This document shows positions 20,205 to 30,839 of a stretch of 64,000 nucleotides of DNA, in pieces. The notes beneath the pieces were generated by a model. It did no database searches, was not told where the DNA came from, and saw only the letters and a program-made list of their open reading frames with translations. The stretch comes from Anodontia alba (lineage: Eukaryota; Mollusca; Bivalvia; Lucinida; Lucinidae). How positions within the stretch are numbered: position 1 is the first letter of the stretch; every line of letters starts with the position of its first letter. The stretch spans positions 42,547,668-42,611,667 of the forward strand of contig OZ024825.1 of the NCBI GenBank assembly GCA_964016985.1, written 5' to 3'. The position numbers were made by a program, and so were the translations under genes.

Positions 20205-21832
20205 AGAGGACCATAATGGTCCTATATCACTCACCTGAGCAAACAGATTTGCATGCTTACTGTTGAAGTTTCAGCCAAGTTCACTGCTCTAAGATTTTTG
20301 TATACATTTTATAGCCCTGCCCCCCACCATCCCCAGCGGCCATGTGTTTTAACGCATCATGGCGGCTTGTACTGAATCTTTCAAGGAACATATCTGCCAA
20401 GTTATATTGAAATTGGTCCAGTCATTTGTAACAAAAAGATTTTTAAAGTGTTTTATATAGCTATATAGGGAAAATAAGCCCTACTCCCTAACGGCCATGT
20501 TTTTGACGAATCATGACAGCTTGAACAAACTTGGTAGAGGGTCACCAAAGCAACATTCCTGCCAAGTTACATTGAACTCGGTCTAACGGTTTCTTACGAG
20601 AAGATTTTTAAAATTTTCTATATAGATATATAGGGAAAATAAGCCCCGCCCCCTAGCGGCCATGTCTTTTGACGAATCATGACGACTTGAACAACTTTGG
20701 TAGAGGGTTATCAGAGAAACAATCCTACCAAGTTATATTGAAATCGGTCTCTTGGTTTCTGACAAGAAGAATTTTACAGTTTTTTTCATACAGATATATA
20801 CGGAAAATAAGCGCCGCACTCTTGCGGCCATCTTTTTTTTGACGTATCATCAGGGTTTGAATAATCTTGGTAGAAGGTCACCAAAGCAATATTCCTGCCA
20901 AGTTACATTGAACTCGGTCTAACGGTTTCTTACGAGAAGATTTTTAAAGTTTTCTATATAGATATAAAGGGAAAATAAGTCCCGTACCCTAGCGGCCATG
21001 TTTTTTTGACGAATCATGACGGCTTGAATAATTTACGTAGAGGGTCACCAAAGAAACATTCCTGCCAAATTATATTGAAATCGGTCCATTGGTTTCTGAC
21101 AAGAAGGTTTTTAAAGTTTTCTATATAGATATGTAGGGTAAATAAGCCCCGCCCGTCCCCTGGCGGCCATGTTTTCAACGAATCACAATTACTTGAATAA
21201 TCTTGGTAGAGGGAGACTTTTAAAGAAGACTTTTAAAGTGTTCTATTTAGATATATAGGGAAAATAAGCCCCACCACCTAGCAGCTATGTTTTTTGGTGA
21301 ATCATGATTGCTTGAACAATCTTGTTAGAGGGCCACCAAAGCAACATTATGCCAAGTTATATTGAAATCGGTCAGGTGGTTTCTGACAAGAAGATTTTTT
21401 AAAGTTTTCTATATAGATATATAGGGAAAATAAGACCCGACCTCTGGCGGCCATGTTTTTTGACGAATCATGACGTTTTAACAACTTTGGTAGGGGGTCA
21501 CCAAAGAAACATTCCTGTCAAATTATATTGAAATCGGTCCAGTGGTTTCTAACAAGAAGATTTTTTTTTAAGTTTTTAGTTAAAAAAAATATTTTTAGCT
21601 CCTGTGACCTAGACATGCAATGGACCGGAACCATTTGAACAACTTCGAAAGAGGACCAACCAAGGATCATTCCTGTGAAGTTTGGTCAAAATCTAATCAA
21701 TGGTTTAGGAGATGTTGTTTAAAGATTGTGGACGGACGGATGGACAACGGACAGACAGACAGACGACGCCGACGGACGGGGGTGATCACAACAGCTCACC
21801 TTCAGCCTTCGGCTCAGGTGAGCTAAAACAAA
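20205..21832 (+). mobile_element. Pearl-like element with about 166-bp tandem core
   Basis: Left flank GAGGACCATAATGGTCCTAT then CTCACCTGAGC; right flank CAACAGCTCACCTTCAGCC and CTCAGGTGAGCT. The core repeats a unit marked GGGAAAATAAGCCC near 20468, 20632, 20802, 20969, 21135, 21258 and 21423 (mostly 164-170 bp apart, one shorter). A GACGGACGGA/GACAGACAG microsatellite (21730-21780) precedes the right end. This order of flank, tandem core, ACGG-type microsatellite and hairpin end is that of the bivalve 'pearl' elements, non-autonomous and possibly Helentron-related. No protein is encoded. Confidence 0.75.
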
Positions 21833-22181
21833 ACAAAACAAAACAAATAAAAAAAAAACAACAACAAAAAAAAAACAAAAAAAAAAACAACGTTTTCTAT
21901 ATTTGAATTTGTATTGTTACTAATAAACTATTTCGAAGTATTTAAATAACGTCACTCGCGATGCATGACGTTATCAGCATTAAGCTAACGCAACTTTATT
22001 TGAAAAAAAAAAAAGCGTCCAATAAGGCTGTCAACATTAAAACGCCACCCAAAAATATGTTGACGATTTCTGATTATTGCCAGGAAACTATGGAGAAATA
22101 AAGGCATTTTCAAGTGTTTTACATATAAGTGGTGCATTTGTTACTGAAAATCGCATCATTTTTGCTGAATTTACCAAAAGA
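21833..22181. other. A-rich flank, no gene
   Basis: AAAAC-type low complexity to about 21893, then unremarkable sequence. Confidence 0.4.
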
Positions 22182-22288
22182 CCCAGCTAGCATTCTTTAT
22201 AAATCTATAGAGATCCGTTATCGGCCCGTGAGCTACCCTGACGGGCCGATTACGGCCCGCTTTAGATTTATAAAGAATACTTACTGGG
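22182..22288. repeat. H6 palindrome, copy 2
   Basis: CCCAGCTAGCATTCTTTATA and its inverted partner TATAAAGAATACTTACTGGG; the GC-rich arms CGTTATCGGCCCG and CGGGCCGATTACG flank TGAGCTACCCTGA. Confidence 0.85.
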
Positions 22289-22329
22289 GAGTGTTTAAGG
22301 CTGTACACAAAAATGAGTCAAAAAGAATC

Positions 22330-22428
22330 CTCAGCCTTAAAGTACTAATCACAACTACAGCAAATGGCATTTTGATTGTATTTTTGGTATTTTTCAGAGA
22401 TTGTAAGGCTTGGCATTTCTTATAAGTC
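22330..22428. repeat. H3-related fragment
   Basis: AGTACTAATCACAACTACAGC and TTTTTCAGAGATTGTAAGGC resemble the left part of the copy at 122-300. Confidence 0.4.
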
Positions 22429-22566
22429 ATCGGTCTAGTATTTCGGATATTACCGTAGACACCTTTTTACTTGCGAGCTACAGATATAACTTAACATAAT
22501 TACTTCAAAGTGCTTCCTGTTAAGTCATCAAATTAGTGTACACTTTGAATAGAGCCTCAACCTGGG

Positions 22567-22742
22567 AAAATGTACCTTCTGACATGTGCGCATAACGAGG
22601 ACTCCAATCAGCCTGCGCATGCGCGCAGTCTGACTGGAGTCTTCGTTATGCGCATGAAGAAACTTTGCTGCCTTGGTTATCCAAAATGCACTGTTAAGAT
22701 TCTGATCTGAGTCTTCGCTGGGCGCACATGTTCGGGGGTACG
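22567..22742. repeat. H4 foldback repeat, double hairpin
   Basis: GCGCATAACGAGGACTCCAAT faces CTGGAGTCTTCGTTATGCGC. A second half-hairpin ends GAGTCTTCGCTGGGCGCACA. Confidence 0.8.
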
Positions 22743-22804
22743 TATTTCGATACCGTGGCTCAACTTATCTTGTTCAATGGCATTTTACCCCAGATATTGT
22801 TTGT

Positions 22805-22976
22805 TTGTGTTGAGGTTTTATGGCCCAGTCAACCCAAAGGGGTCATGTCGAGCGCGGTCAGTTTACCTAACCACACGTTTACTGGGCAGGCTTAGTCCTC
22901 TAAGCGGTTAATCAGTATTGTGCACATTCTTTCGCCAGAAACTGACAACTGCCCTTCTTGAATCAGCGGAAGGGTA
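22805..22976 (-). mobile_element. SINE family S1, 3' part only
   Basis: Minus-strand match to the body and tail of the copy at 14170-14472: CTTCCGCTGATTCAAGAAGG to GGGCCATAAAACCTCAACAC. The tRNA-like head is missing. Confidence 0.8.
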
Positions 22977-23013
22977 GATTTTGGAAGTCACTGCATCCAA
23001 CCCAGTATGGCAA

Positions 23014-23293
23014 ACATAACGAAAACATGCCTATATAATTTTGACTCCCTTAAACCCCACTTTTATATAGTAAAACTGGGGTTTACAGGGGTATACATTA
23101 TTTTTCTTATTTCTGCTTAAAACAAAGATTGGGGGTACTCGTTAGGACCGCCTCGTCGAGGCGGTCCTAACGAGTACCCACAATCTATCTTTTGTACAGA
23201 AATATGAAAAATATCAGAACTTTTTTATCTGAAAATGTTCATTTTTTGGTGGTAAAATTTTCAATATAGTTGAATAGGCGTGTTTTCATAATG
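23014..23293. repeat. H1 foldback repeat
   Basis: ATAACGAAAACATGCCTATA start, GGACCGCCTCGTCGAGGCGGTCC centre, GAATAGGCGTGTTTTCATAATG end. Confidence 0.9.
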
Positions 23294-23336
23294 GTTGTTT
23301 TTGTATCCCTCTTTGGATAGCCCGGAGGCTGTAGAA

Positions 23337-23409
23337 GGCACATGCGATCAGCGAAGACTGTGATCAGCTTGCGCGGATGCGCAGACTGATCTGAGTCTTC
23401 GCTGGTCGT
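23337..23409. repeat. H4 foldback repeat
   Basis: GCGATCAGCGAAGACTGTGATC with GATCTGAGTCTTCGCTGGTCG around GCGCGGATGCGC. Confidence 0.75.
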
Positions 23410-23518
23410 ACAAGTCTTACTGTAGGTTTTGTCATGCGATGTCTCCACCTCCACCACCCCACCTACAACCACCGAGTTTGTATCACTGTCATTCCCGTAT
23501 AGCACAGCAGTAGCAGAG

Positions 23519-23745
23519 ATTAACCAATTTAGGCCGAATGGACTTTTCTACCTTTACTATTTGGACCGGTCCATTTAAAGTATAAGGGGTGGCTGGTTAA
23601 TTTTTGTTATTACCATGTTTTATAGAAATTCCTGTATTAATGCAAACGGTGTAGACCCTGATCAGGCGCCGCGTTCAGCGGCGTTGTTCTGGGTCTACAC
23701 TGTTTGCCAATGTCCCTTTTATGGGACGCTATGTGTAAATGAGTT
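23519..23745. repeat. H2 full-length element
   Basis: TTAACCAATTTAGGCC at one end and GTAAATGAGTTAA at the other enclose the ACCATGTTTTATAGAAATTC box and the hairpin at 23641-23708. Same architecture as 36068-36298 but reversed. Confidence 0.8.
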
Positions 23746-24280
23746 AAGTAGGATATGATTGCACAAGAGATGAGAAAACTAGGAACCACCTTCGAGCCAC
23801 CTGACCTGCCCATATCTACGAAGAGAGGCGTCTGCAGATATCATGCAGGACACCGCAGTGGACACAAGCGATCGAAGTCGAACACATCAAAAGATGGACA
23901 AGTTAATATCCGCTAATAATAACTTCATCCCTCGAAAAGATCCTAGTTTTCATTACGTTAACAAGTGTACGGCACGTTATGAAGACCCCCCCTCCCCCCC
24001 CTCACCTCGTTATTTATAAATATTGTTTAAACAGGGTGTGCAGGGGTATGTACTTTTAGGCATTTTTAAGGAATTTCTCATGTTTCAAGACTGGCTTTAA
24101 CTTGAACAGAGACACTTCGTCGCTTGAGAAAGAATCTAAATCATATAAGTTTTCGAAACTCCCGGATTGGGCTGAGTGCTCACAAAAGACCAGAAAATAT
24201 ACACTTTTCTATAGTGAAGCCTCGGAAGTGCTTAAAATGGTTCATACAGTAGGGCCTATAAATTCAAGTAATATATAGTG
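23746..24280. other. No gene seen
   Basis: A short C-run near 23985-24001 only. Confidence 0.3.
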
Positions 24281-24602
24281 AACCCTCTTTATACAGATAC
24301 TCGACACAACGACAAATTTCGCTATAATCATAATTTGACCTGCATGAAGCCTTCGCAAGTGTGACAGTTACTTATGCAACACATCGTCCCAGCAGTCACA
24401 TAACTTCAAAATGACGTCTTATCAACGTCGATGCGACGTCATCACGTCGCATCGACGTTGATACGACGTCATTTTAACGTTGTGTGCCCACTGGGATATT
24501 TAATACTTAAAGAAACATATGATTTGGAAGTTTGTTGGAATTGCCTCGCCCAGGTGGTTCTAACAAATATCCAAAGCACGTTCTATGATGAAATAAGCAT
24601 AA
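24281..24602. repeat. H7 element ('CTCTTTATACAGA' type) with nested H5
   Basis: GTGAACCCTCTTTATACAGA and TCGACACAACGACAAATTTCG match the left part of 33334-33678. An H5 copy interrupts at 24389-24497. Beyond it GTTGGAATTGCCTCGCCCAGG continues the H7 hairpin. Confidence 0.7.
24389..24497. repeat. H5 foldback repeat, nested
   Basis: CCCAGCAGTCACATAACTTC and AACGTTGTGTGCCCACTGGG with GCGACGTCATCACGTCGC at the centre. Confidence 0.85.
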
Positions 24603-24612
24603 AACTTACCAA

Positions 24613-24735
24613 ACCGGCACATGACGTCAACGTCGCATTAACGTCGCTGCAACGTCATCATCGACGTTGAAGCGACGTTGTAGAAACGCCATGTAAAAAC
24701 GTCGCTTCAACGTCATGATAGATGACGTTATGGTG
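24613..24735. repeat. H5-related copy
   Basis: AACGTCGCATTAACGTCGCTG and CAACGTCATGATAGATGACG with arms GCTGCAACGTCATCATCGACG. The left end is missing. Confidence 0.55.
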
Positions 24736-25512
24736 GTACTAAAGTCAGAGGAAAAATCGTATTCTGTTCTATTTACGGGAGGTAACTCATGTCGTAATGC
24801 AAAATATACTTGGTTTTTTTTTTAGGTTATTTTTTTCTTTTTCAATTGCATTTTAGCAAATTATCTTGTGGAATGAAGTATAGACATGCATTTTATCTGA
24901 AATATTGAAATAAATTTGATTTAATGACTTGCCTTAAATCCACACACTGATCTCTGAACGTTTCTGGCTTTATATTTGAGAAGTTTTCTTTTCTTTATTT
25001 TCCAATTCATAATGTTTAGACTCACAAAAAAAAAAAAAAAAAAAAAAAACACACAAAAAATGAAAGATAGAATTTGTTTAAAGTTCTCCAGAAATTGCCT
25101 GAAGCAGTAAAATGCACCTCAGGTATTGTGTATTGTCACATCGGTACCTATTACCGGCACACAGTTATTATCGGGTATTGAGAAATCACAGCCCCCATCG
25201 GGGCTGGTGAAATTGATGGGCTGCCTGACGCCTTCAAGGCAGAGATCCGAATAAAGTACCACAAACTTCGAGGCATTTTCTCTACATGTTTAACCCCAAC
25301 TTAATTAAATATCATGTGTAGTCAAAAGTCATTCTTAGTAAGGTCTTACTGCAGATAGGGGAAAAAAATCATGGATATGTTTGTACTCACTTGAACACGT
25401 AATTGCTTAAATTCTGTATCTGTACCCTATCAAAATGTCAGGACAATTCATGGGCTGCATTAATACCAAGAAATTTTTGAATCCCACAATCTCAGTGCTA
25501 CCTCATATACTC

Positions 25513-25516
<4 letters not shown>
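24736..25516. other. No gene seen
   Basis: Poly(A) at about 25026-25049; otherwise unremarkable. Confidence 0.35.

Positions 25517-25517
<1 letters not shown>

Positions 25518-25590
<73 letters not shown>
25518..25590. repeat. (CA)n microsatellite
   Basis: About 36 CA units. Confidence 0.97.
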
Positions 25591-25592
<2 letters not shown>

Positions 25593-25713
25593 TTAAACTT
25601 AGATAATTTCATAAAACTGCACACACACATTAATTCTTACCACTAGTCTGACAACTTAATTTAATCAGCTAAAACATTGGAAGGCAGTGACTGTACATGT
25701 TTATTAAATTTTA

Positions 25714-25934
25714 AAGCGTAAATCACAAATATTGTCATCTGCTTTGTCATCTGCTTGTGATTTTAAAAGTCATTTTTGCAAACAGTGTGGACCCAGATAA
25801 GACTGCTCCTTTAGGAGCAGTCTGATCTGGGTTCACACTGTTTGCCTGTATGCAAAAATAGGTTTGAAAAGTCTGCAAGAATATTCAGCAGACGACATAA
25901 ACAGACGACATTTCAGATGCAGTTTTTCTTGGCG
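25714..25934. repeat. Composite: H3-type ends with H2 hairpin in the centre
   Basis: TTAAAGCGTAAATCACAAA at the left and TTGGCGCTTTAAGGGTT at the right (cf. 287-306) enclose an H2 hairpin (25779-25846, TTGCAAACAGTGTGGACCCA) whose loop is AGACTGCTCCTTTAGGAGCAGTCT. Confidence 0.7.
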
Positions 25935-26050
25935 CTTTAAGGGTTTATAGTTAAAATTGTATGATCAAATTATCCAGATGAGAATTCTTATGGTTATAGC
26001 TTTGCAAAGGTATTATTTTAAACCTGATCTGGATAAATGTGCACCCCTGT

Positions 26051-26400
26051 GTGTTTACATTTATATAGTATTTGTCCACTTTTATTTAATTGACCCTGTC
26101 CACTTATCTGAGGTAACCAAACCTTAAGGTTTAAAGAGATGCTCCGAATTTTGTTTTTATTTATTGGTAGCTATAAAATGGTTAACTTTAATTCTAAAGT
26201 AAACAACCATACAAAAACCTAAGATGGATAACTTAGAGACAATGTCACATCACATAATATTGTGTTTACATTTATATAGTATTTGTCCACTTTTACTAAT
26301 TTAATTGACCCTGCCCACTTATCTAAGGCAATCAAAGTTTACATTTTGAAGAGGAACCCTGTATTTTGATTTTATTTGTTCATAGTTTTACAGAATATAA
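26051..26400. repeat. Diverged direct duplication, about 211-bp offset
   Basis: GTGTTTACATTTATATAGTA then TTTGTCCACTTTTA, AATTGACCCTG and CCACTTATCT occur at about 26051 and again at about 26262. Confidence 0.75.
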
Positions 26401-26825
26401 CTCTCCCAATCAAATGAACACAGGAAATCCTCAAAATGATTGTTTGACTTTAATCGAAGTATGCCAGAATATGTATATCACAATACAGCTATCATAATAC
26501 AGCTGCCTTTAATGTCATGAGATTTTCACACATTTATTAAGCCACCCATGGTGCAACTTTAAAAATTTAACCTAATACTTTGGTCTTATTAAGTTATATG
26601 TACTACTTTACAAAATGAAAAAAAAAAATACCAGTAATAAATAGCTGAATAGGTTATCTTCTAATAAATATTCCCTAAAGTGTAACGTTTCAAGATTACG
26701 TTATGTCTTTTGATGTTCAATCATTTAACACATTTAAGCCTCCCAGTGTGCATTTTCTAAAATAGTTCGGTAGTTTGTTTCTATTTTTTGCCAGGCCAAA
26801 AAAAAAAAGTGATTATAAGGAATAT

Positions 26826-27134
26826 ACAGTTGACTCTCGTTGTCTCGATCTCGCTTATCTCGAATAACCGCTTATCTCGAAGTGAAAATCTGGTTCCTGC
26901 CTAAACATGAAAATCTAACAACAGGTAACAAAATATTGTGGAAAATAGGAGAAATTGCTCTCCTCTTTTCCACAATATTTTTAATGTATCTCTAACTAGT
27001 TACACATATATTTGTTAAATGTGGTTGTTCGACTTATTTTTTCCTCAATTCTGCAAATCTGATATGTCGAGGTACGGATATCTCGAAGTATTCCAGAGAT
27101 TCCCTTGGAATTCGAGATAACGAGAGTCGACTGT
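26826..27134. repeat. H7 foldback element, 'TCTCGTTGTCTCGA' interior
   Basis: ACAGTTGACTCTCGTTGTCT faces AACGAGAGTCGACTGT. Inside are TCTCGAATAACCGCTTATCTCG and GGATATCTCGAAGTATTC, and a GGAAAATAGGAGAAATTGCTC/CTCTTTTCC centre. Confidence 0.85.
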
Positions 27135-27297
27135 ATAGATAAGTTATCTGATTGAAATTATTCACAAAATATTCTAATTTTCAAGAAAATGCTACATCTG
27201 GTGTTAACTCATTTTAGCTACAGTATAACCTTAAACTAAGGCCAAGTATTTTTTCTTGCTAGATACATAAGTGTTAAATTTTGAAATGAAATGGATA

Positions 27298-27577
27298 CAT
27301 CACTAAAACAGGCCTATATAATTTTGACCCCCTTAAACCCCACTTTTATATAGTAAAACTGGGGTTTACAGGGGTATACATTATTTTTCTTATTTCTACT
27401 CATAAACATGGATTGTGGGTACTCGTTAGAACCGCTTCGGCGAGGCGGTTCTAACGAGTACCCACAATCTATGCTTTGAGCAGAAATATGAAAAATATCA
27501 GTTTTTTTTTATCTGAAAATTTTCAGTTTTTGGGGATGAAATTTTCTATATATTTGAATAGGCGTGTTTTCGTAATG
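27298..27577. repeat. H1 foldback repeat
   Basis: ATCACTAAAACAGGCCTATA start, GAACCGCTTCGGCGAGGCGGTTC centre, GGCGTGTTTTCGTAATG end. Confidence 0.9.
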
Positions 27578-28050
27578 ACAAACAATACACAAAGGTATGG
27601 TGCAGCAGAGAGTAATTAACTAAAAATGTGTCTACAGTTAAAAGTTCCAGATTAGAGGGATATACAGGTAAATAGTTTTCTTATTATTCCAAGAAAACAA
27701 ATGTTGGTACTTATTAGAAGTAGCTTGGTAACATCTAAAGTATACCCAGCACTGGTTTTCATGGAGAAACAAGAAAGCCAATACGTTTTAGTGGTATTGC
27801 CCAGAATAGTGCATTTTTAAGTAATTAAAATGTCTTCTCTGGAGTAACCTCAGTTAAGCTACAAATATACTTTTTTGTAGATTAGGCTCACTGTTCTGTT
27901 AGTCACAAAGCATTTAATTTTTAAACTACAATGGACATAAAGAATCTTCAAAGGGATTCAAATGGAAAAATGACCAGAACTTTGTACATTTAAGGACTCT
28001 AGATAATAGGCTTATCTAGATAATTTATTATTATTATTTCTACTCAAAAA
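27578..28050. other. No gene seen
   Basis: Ordinary AT-rich sequence. Confidence 0.3.
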
Positions 28051-28053
28051 CAT

Positions 28054-28414
28054 ACAGTATAACCTCAATGGCTCGAACACGGATGGCTCATTACTGTGGA
28101 TGATTCGAACTCTTTTTTCAGTCCCTACAAAATTCTTCCAATAGCTCAAGAAAAAAAAAATATTTAGGGATTTTTTCTTATTTTATCATGGAATTGTATG
28201 CTGTGTGTACTCATTAGAATCGCCTCATCGAGGCGATTCTAATGAGTACACTCAACATACAACTATTATGTAGCAAAATCGAAAAGACTTCCTAAATTAT
28301 CGCTATTTGCTTCCTGAACTGGTGCCATGATTAACCCTCAGTGGCTCGAACGACTCATGTCACGAACGAATTTCCATGGTCCCAAAGATGTTCGAGCCAT
28401 TGAGGTTCGACTGT
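28054..28414. repeat. H7 foldback element, 'CAATGGCTCGAAC' interior
   Basis: ACAGTATAACCTCAATGGCT faces AGCCATTGAGGTTCGACTGT. The central hairpin at 28202-28250 reads GTGTACTCATTAGAATCGCC and its complement. Second copy at 39945-40293, partial at 35151-35440. Confidence 0.9.
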
Positions 28415-28483
28415 ATGTTGTTTAATATTTAGAAGTTCCTTGACAGGCACTTCTAACACAGACCATTCAGTATATACTGATTC

Positions 28484-28675
28484 TTAACCCTTGTCCTGCT
28501 GAATAAATTAAGATGCCACGCCCACTTCTCATTTCCAGCCAATCGGATTACTTGATCTGGGTTTTTGATAGAAAGTTACATATTTAATGACAAACAGTGC
28601 AGATCTGACCAACTGATCTAGATCTACACTGTTTGCTAAGACAGGACATGTCGTGCTCAGCAAAAGAAGGGTTAA
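28484..28675. repeat. H8 element
   Basis: TTAACCCTTGTCCTGCTGAA and CTCAGCAAAAGAAGGGTTAA ends, AGCCAATCGGATTACTTGATC box and an H2-like hairpin (28589-28637). Second copy in reverse orientation at 60311-60520. It abuts the LINE fragment. Confidence 0.8.
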
Positions 28676-30336
28676 GAAACCGCAGTTTGTTTCCTCAAAT
28701 GTTCACAAAGCACCGGGCCCATCTGGCATAGTGGTGGAGATGATACGAGCAGCCGGTGACATGGGCGCCTCCATGATCTGTGACCTCGCAGCTGCAATCA
28801 TTTGTGATGGCAAGGTACCCTCTGACTGGGAGCAGTTTCATTGTCTGCCTCTACAAGGGAAAGAGGGACGCATTGGAAAGGGACAACTACCGCGGTCTCA
28901 AGCTGATAGAGCAAGTTATGAAAATCCTGGAGAGGATTGTGGACGGCCTCATCAGACAGTTGGTGTCAATCGACGATTCCCAGTTTGGCTTCGTCCCAGG
29001 CAGAGGCACTACAGACGCAATCTTTGTTGTCAGGTAGCTGCAAGTGAAGTAAGTATCTAGCTGCCAACAAGAGACTCTACATGGCTTTCGTAGACCTGGA
29101 GAAGGCGTTTGATCGAGTACCTTGGGTCATCTGGTGGGTGCTGAGAAAACTTGGTGTGGAGGAATGGATTGTGCGACTGGCACAGGGGGTGTATGCAAAT
29201 GCGCGGAGCACAGTGCAGAGTCTGAAGTGAAGGTTGGTGTTCACCAAGGATCAGTACTCAGCCCGCTGCTCTTCATCATTGTGCTTGAAGCCTTATCGCG
29301 AGAGTTCCGCTCTGGGGTCCCCTGGGAAGACCTCTATGCTGATGACCTTGTTATCATCGCTGAATCGCTTGAGGAATCTGTCAGGAGGCTCTTGACATGG
29401 AAAGAAGCAATGGAGAAGAAAGGACTGAGTAAATGCAGGAAAAACAAAGATCATGATCTGCGGTATGGGACTGGACTACCTGCAGAGTTCAGGCGAGTTT
29501 CCATGCGCCGTCTGTCGCACTGGAGTGGGCAGCAACAGCATTTTCTGCAATAGCTGAAAGAACTGGGTTCACAAGAAATGCAGTGGGCTCAAGCGCTTGA
29601 AAAAAGACCCTGACTACAGATGTACACGGTGCCAGGGAACTGCACACCCCTTGGATGGCAGACCACAGAAGGAAGTCAAGGTCGGACCTGACAAGCTTGA
29701 GGTGGTAGCTTCCTTTTGCAACCTAGGAGACATGCTCTTAGCAGCAGGTGGCTTTGAACTTTCAATCACAACACGTGTGAAAACCGCCTGAAAGAAGTTC
29801 AAGGATCTGGTACCAGTTCTCTCTTCACGCCACCTCTCTTTCAAAACACGTGGCCGTGTGTACAGCTCTTGTGTGCGGAGCGCAATGCTCTATGCCAGCG
29901 AGACTTGGCCATTGACAAAGCCAAACCTCCAGCGTCTGCAGCGAAATGACAGAGCAATGATCAGACAGATCTGCAATGTCAGGCCAGAAGACATTGTCAC
30001 CACCAGGTCCAATGAGCTACTTGTGCGGCTTGGCATTGAGGATCTGGACACTCTGAAGGAGAGAAGACTCCGATGATATGGACATGTGGAACGCTCCAAT
30101 GGTGCAGTCAAGACGGCCTTTGACATACAGGTTGATGGAAAGCGTGGTCCTGGGAGGCCCAAGATGACATGGAAACAGCTGACAGAGAGGGATTGCAGAG
30201 AGTGGAAGCTCTCGGCTATCAACCCTCATGACAGACATACCTGGAGATCTGGTGTGAAATCTGCAATGCGTGCAGCAAGCCAGCTATCTCGAAGGGGGCC
30301 CACTGATGTGGATGTTGCCCCGGTACTTGCATGTTA
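28676..30336 (+). pseudogene. Non-LTR retrotransposon ORF2 (reverse transcriptase), decayed
   Basis: Pieces in several frames follow the RT order: HKAPGPSGIVVEMIRAAG (start of fingers), QFGFVPGRGTTDAIFVVR, YMAFVDLEKAFDRVPW (first catalytic Asp), VGVHQGSVLSPLLFIIVLEA, LYADDLVIIAES (YADD catalytic pair, about 29333-29370), then a Cys/His finger region at about 29487-29640 (CAVC ... HKKC ... CTRC) and a tail ASETWPLTKPNLQRLQRNDR, GHVERSNGAVKTAFDIQVDG, GRPKMTWKQLTERD. Its normal role is to copy element RNA into the genome. Stops and frameshifts (29036, 29550, 29789, 30074) make it inactive, and the N-terminal endonuclease is absent. Clade uncertain. Confidence 0.92.
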
Positions 30337-30412
30337 ATCAAAAATCCGATTAGGTTGATATGACACACATTATGCAAACACACCTATATGAAAAGTATTC
30401 TACTTTGAAATA

Positions 30413-30455
30413 CGAGATGCAGCAATCTGATTTGGGCCTACACTGTTTGCACAGG
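30413..30455. repeat. H2 half-hairpin
   Basis: ATGCAGCAATCTGATTTGGGC and CTACACTGTTTGC keep only the right arm. Confidence 0.5.
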
Positions 30456-30537
30456 TCTGACTATCCAAATAATTAAGGTAAAAATGATATTCAGTCAAAA
30501 TAAAAAAAAAAAAAAAAAAATATAATAAATGACACAA

Positions 30538-30817
30538 CATCACGAAAACATACCTATATAATTTTGACCCCCTAAAACCCCACTTTATATAGTAAAACTG
30601 GGGTTTACAGGGGTATACATTATTTTTCTTATTTCTGCTCAAACACATCGATTGTGGATACTTGCTAGAACCGCCTCGGCGAGGCGGTTCTAACGAGTAC
30701 CCACAATCTATGTTTTGAGCAGAAACATGAAAAAATATCATAGTTTTTATCTGAAAATTTTCAGGTTTTTTTAGGTGAAACTGTCTGTATATTTGAAATA
30801 GGCATGTTTTCGTAATG
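30538..30817. repeat. H1 foldback repeat
   Basis: CATCACGAAAACATACCTAT start, GAACCGCCTCGGCGAGGCGGTTC centre, GGCATGTTTTCGTAATG end. Confidence 0.92.
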
Positions 30818-30839
30818 ATTTGCAAAGAAACTGTTAATT

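Noticed and set aside
19919..20234. Phe-rich minus-strand ORFs up to 91 aa
   Set aside because: They translate the A-rich 107-bp tandem repeat; homopolymer artefact.
30400..30825. 141-aa minus-strand ORF, and similar frames in other H1 copies
   Set aside because: The same frame recurs because H1 repeats recur; it encodes only repeat sequence.
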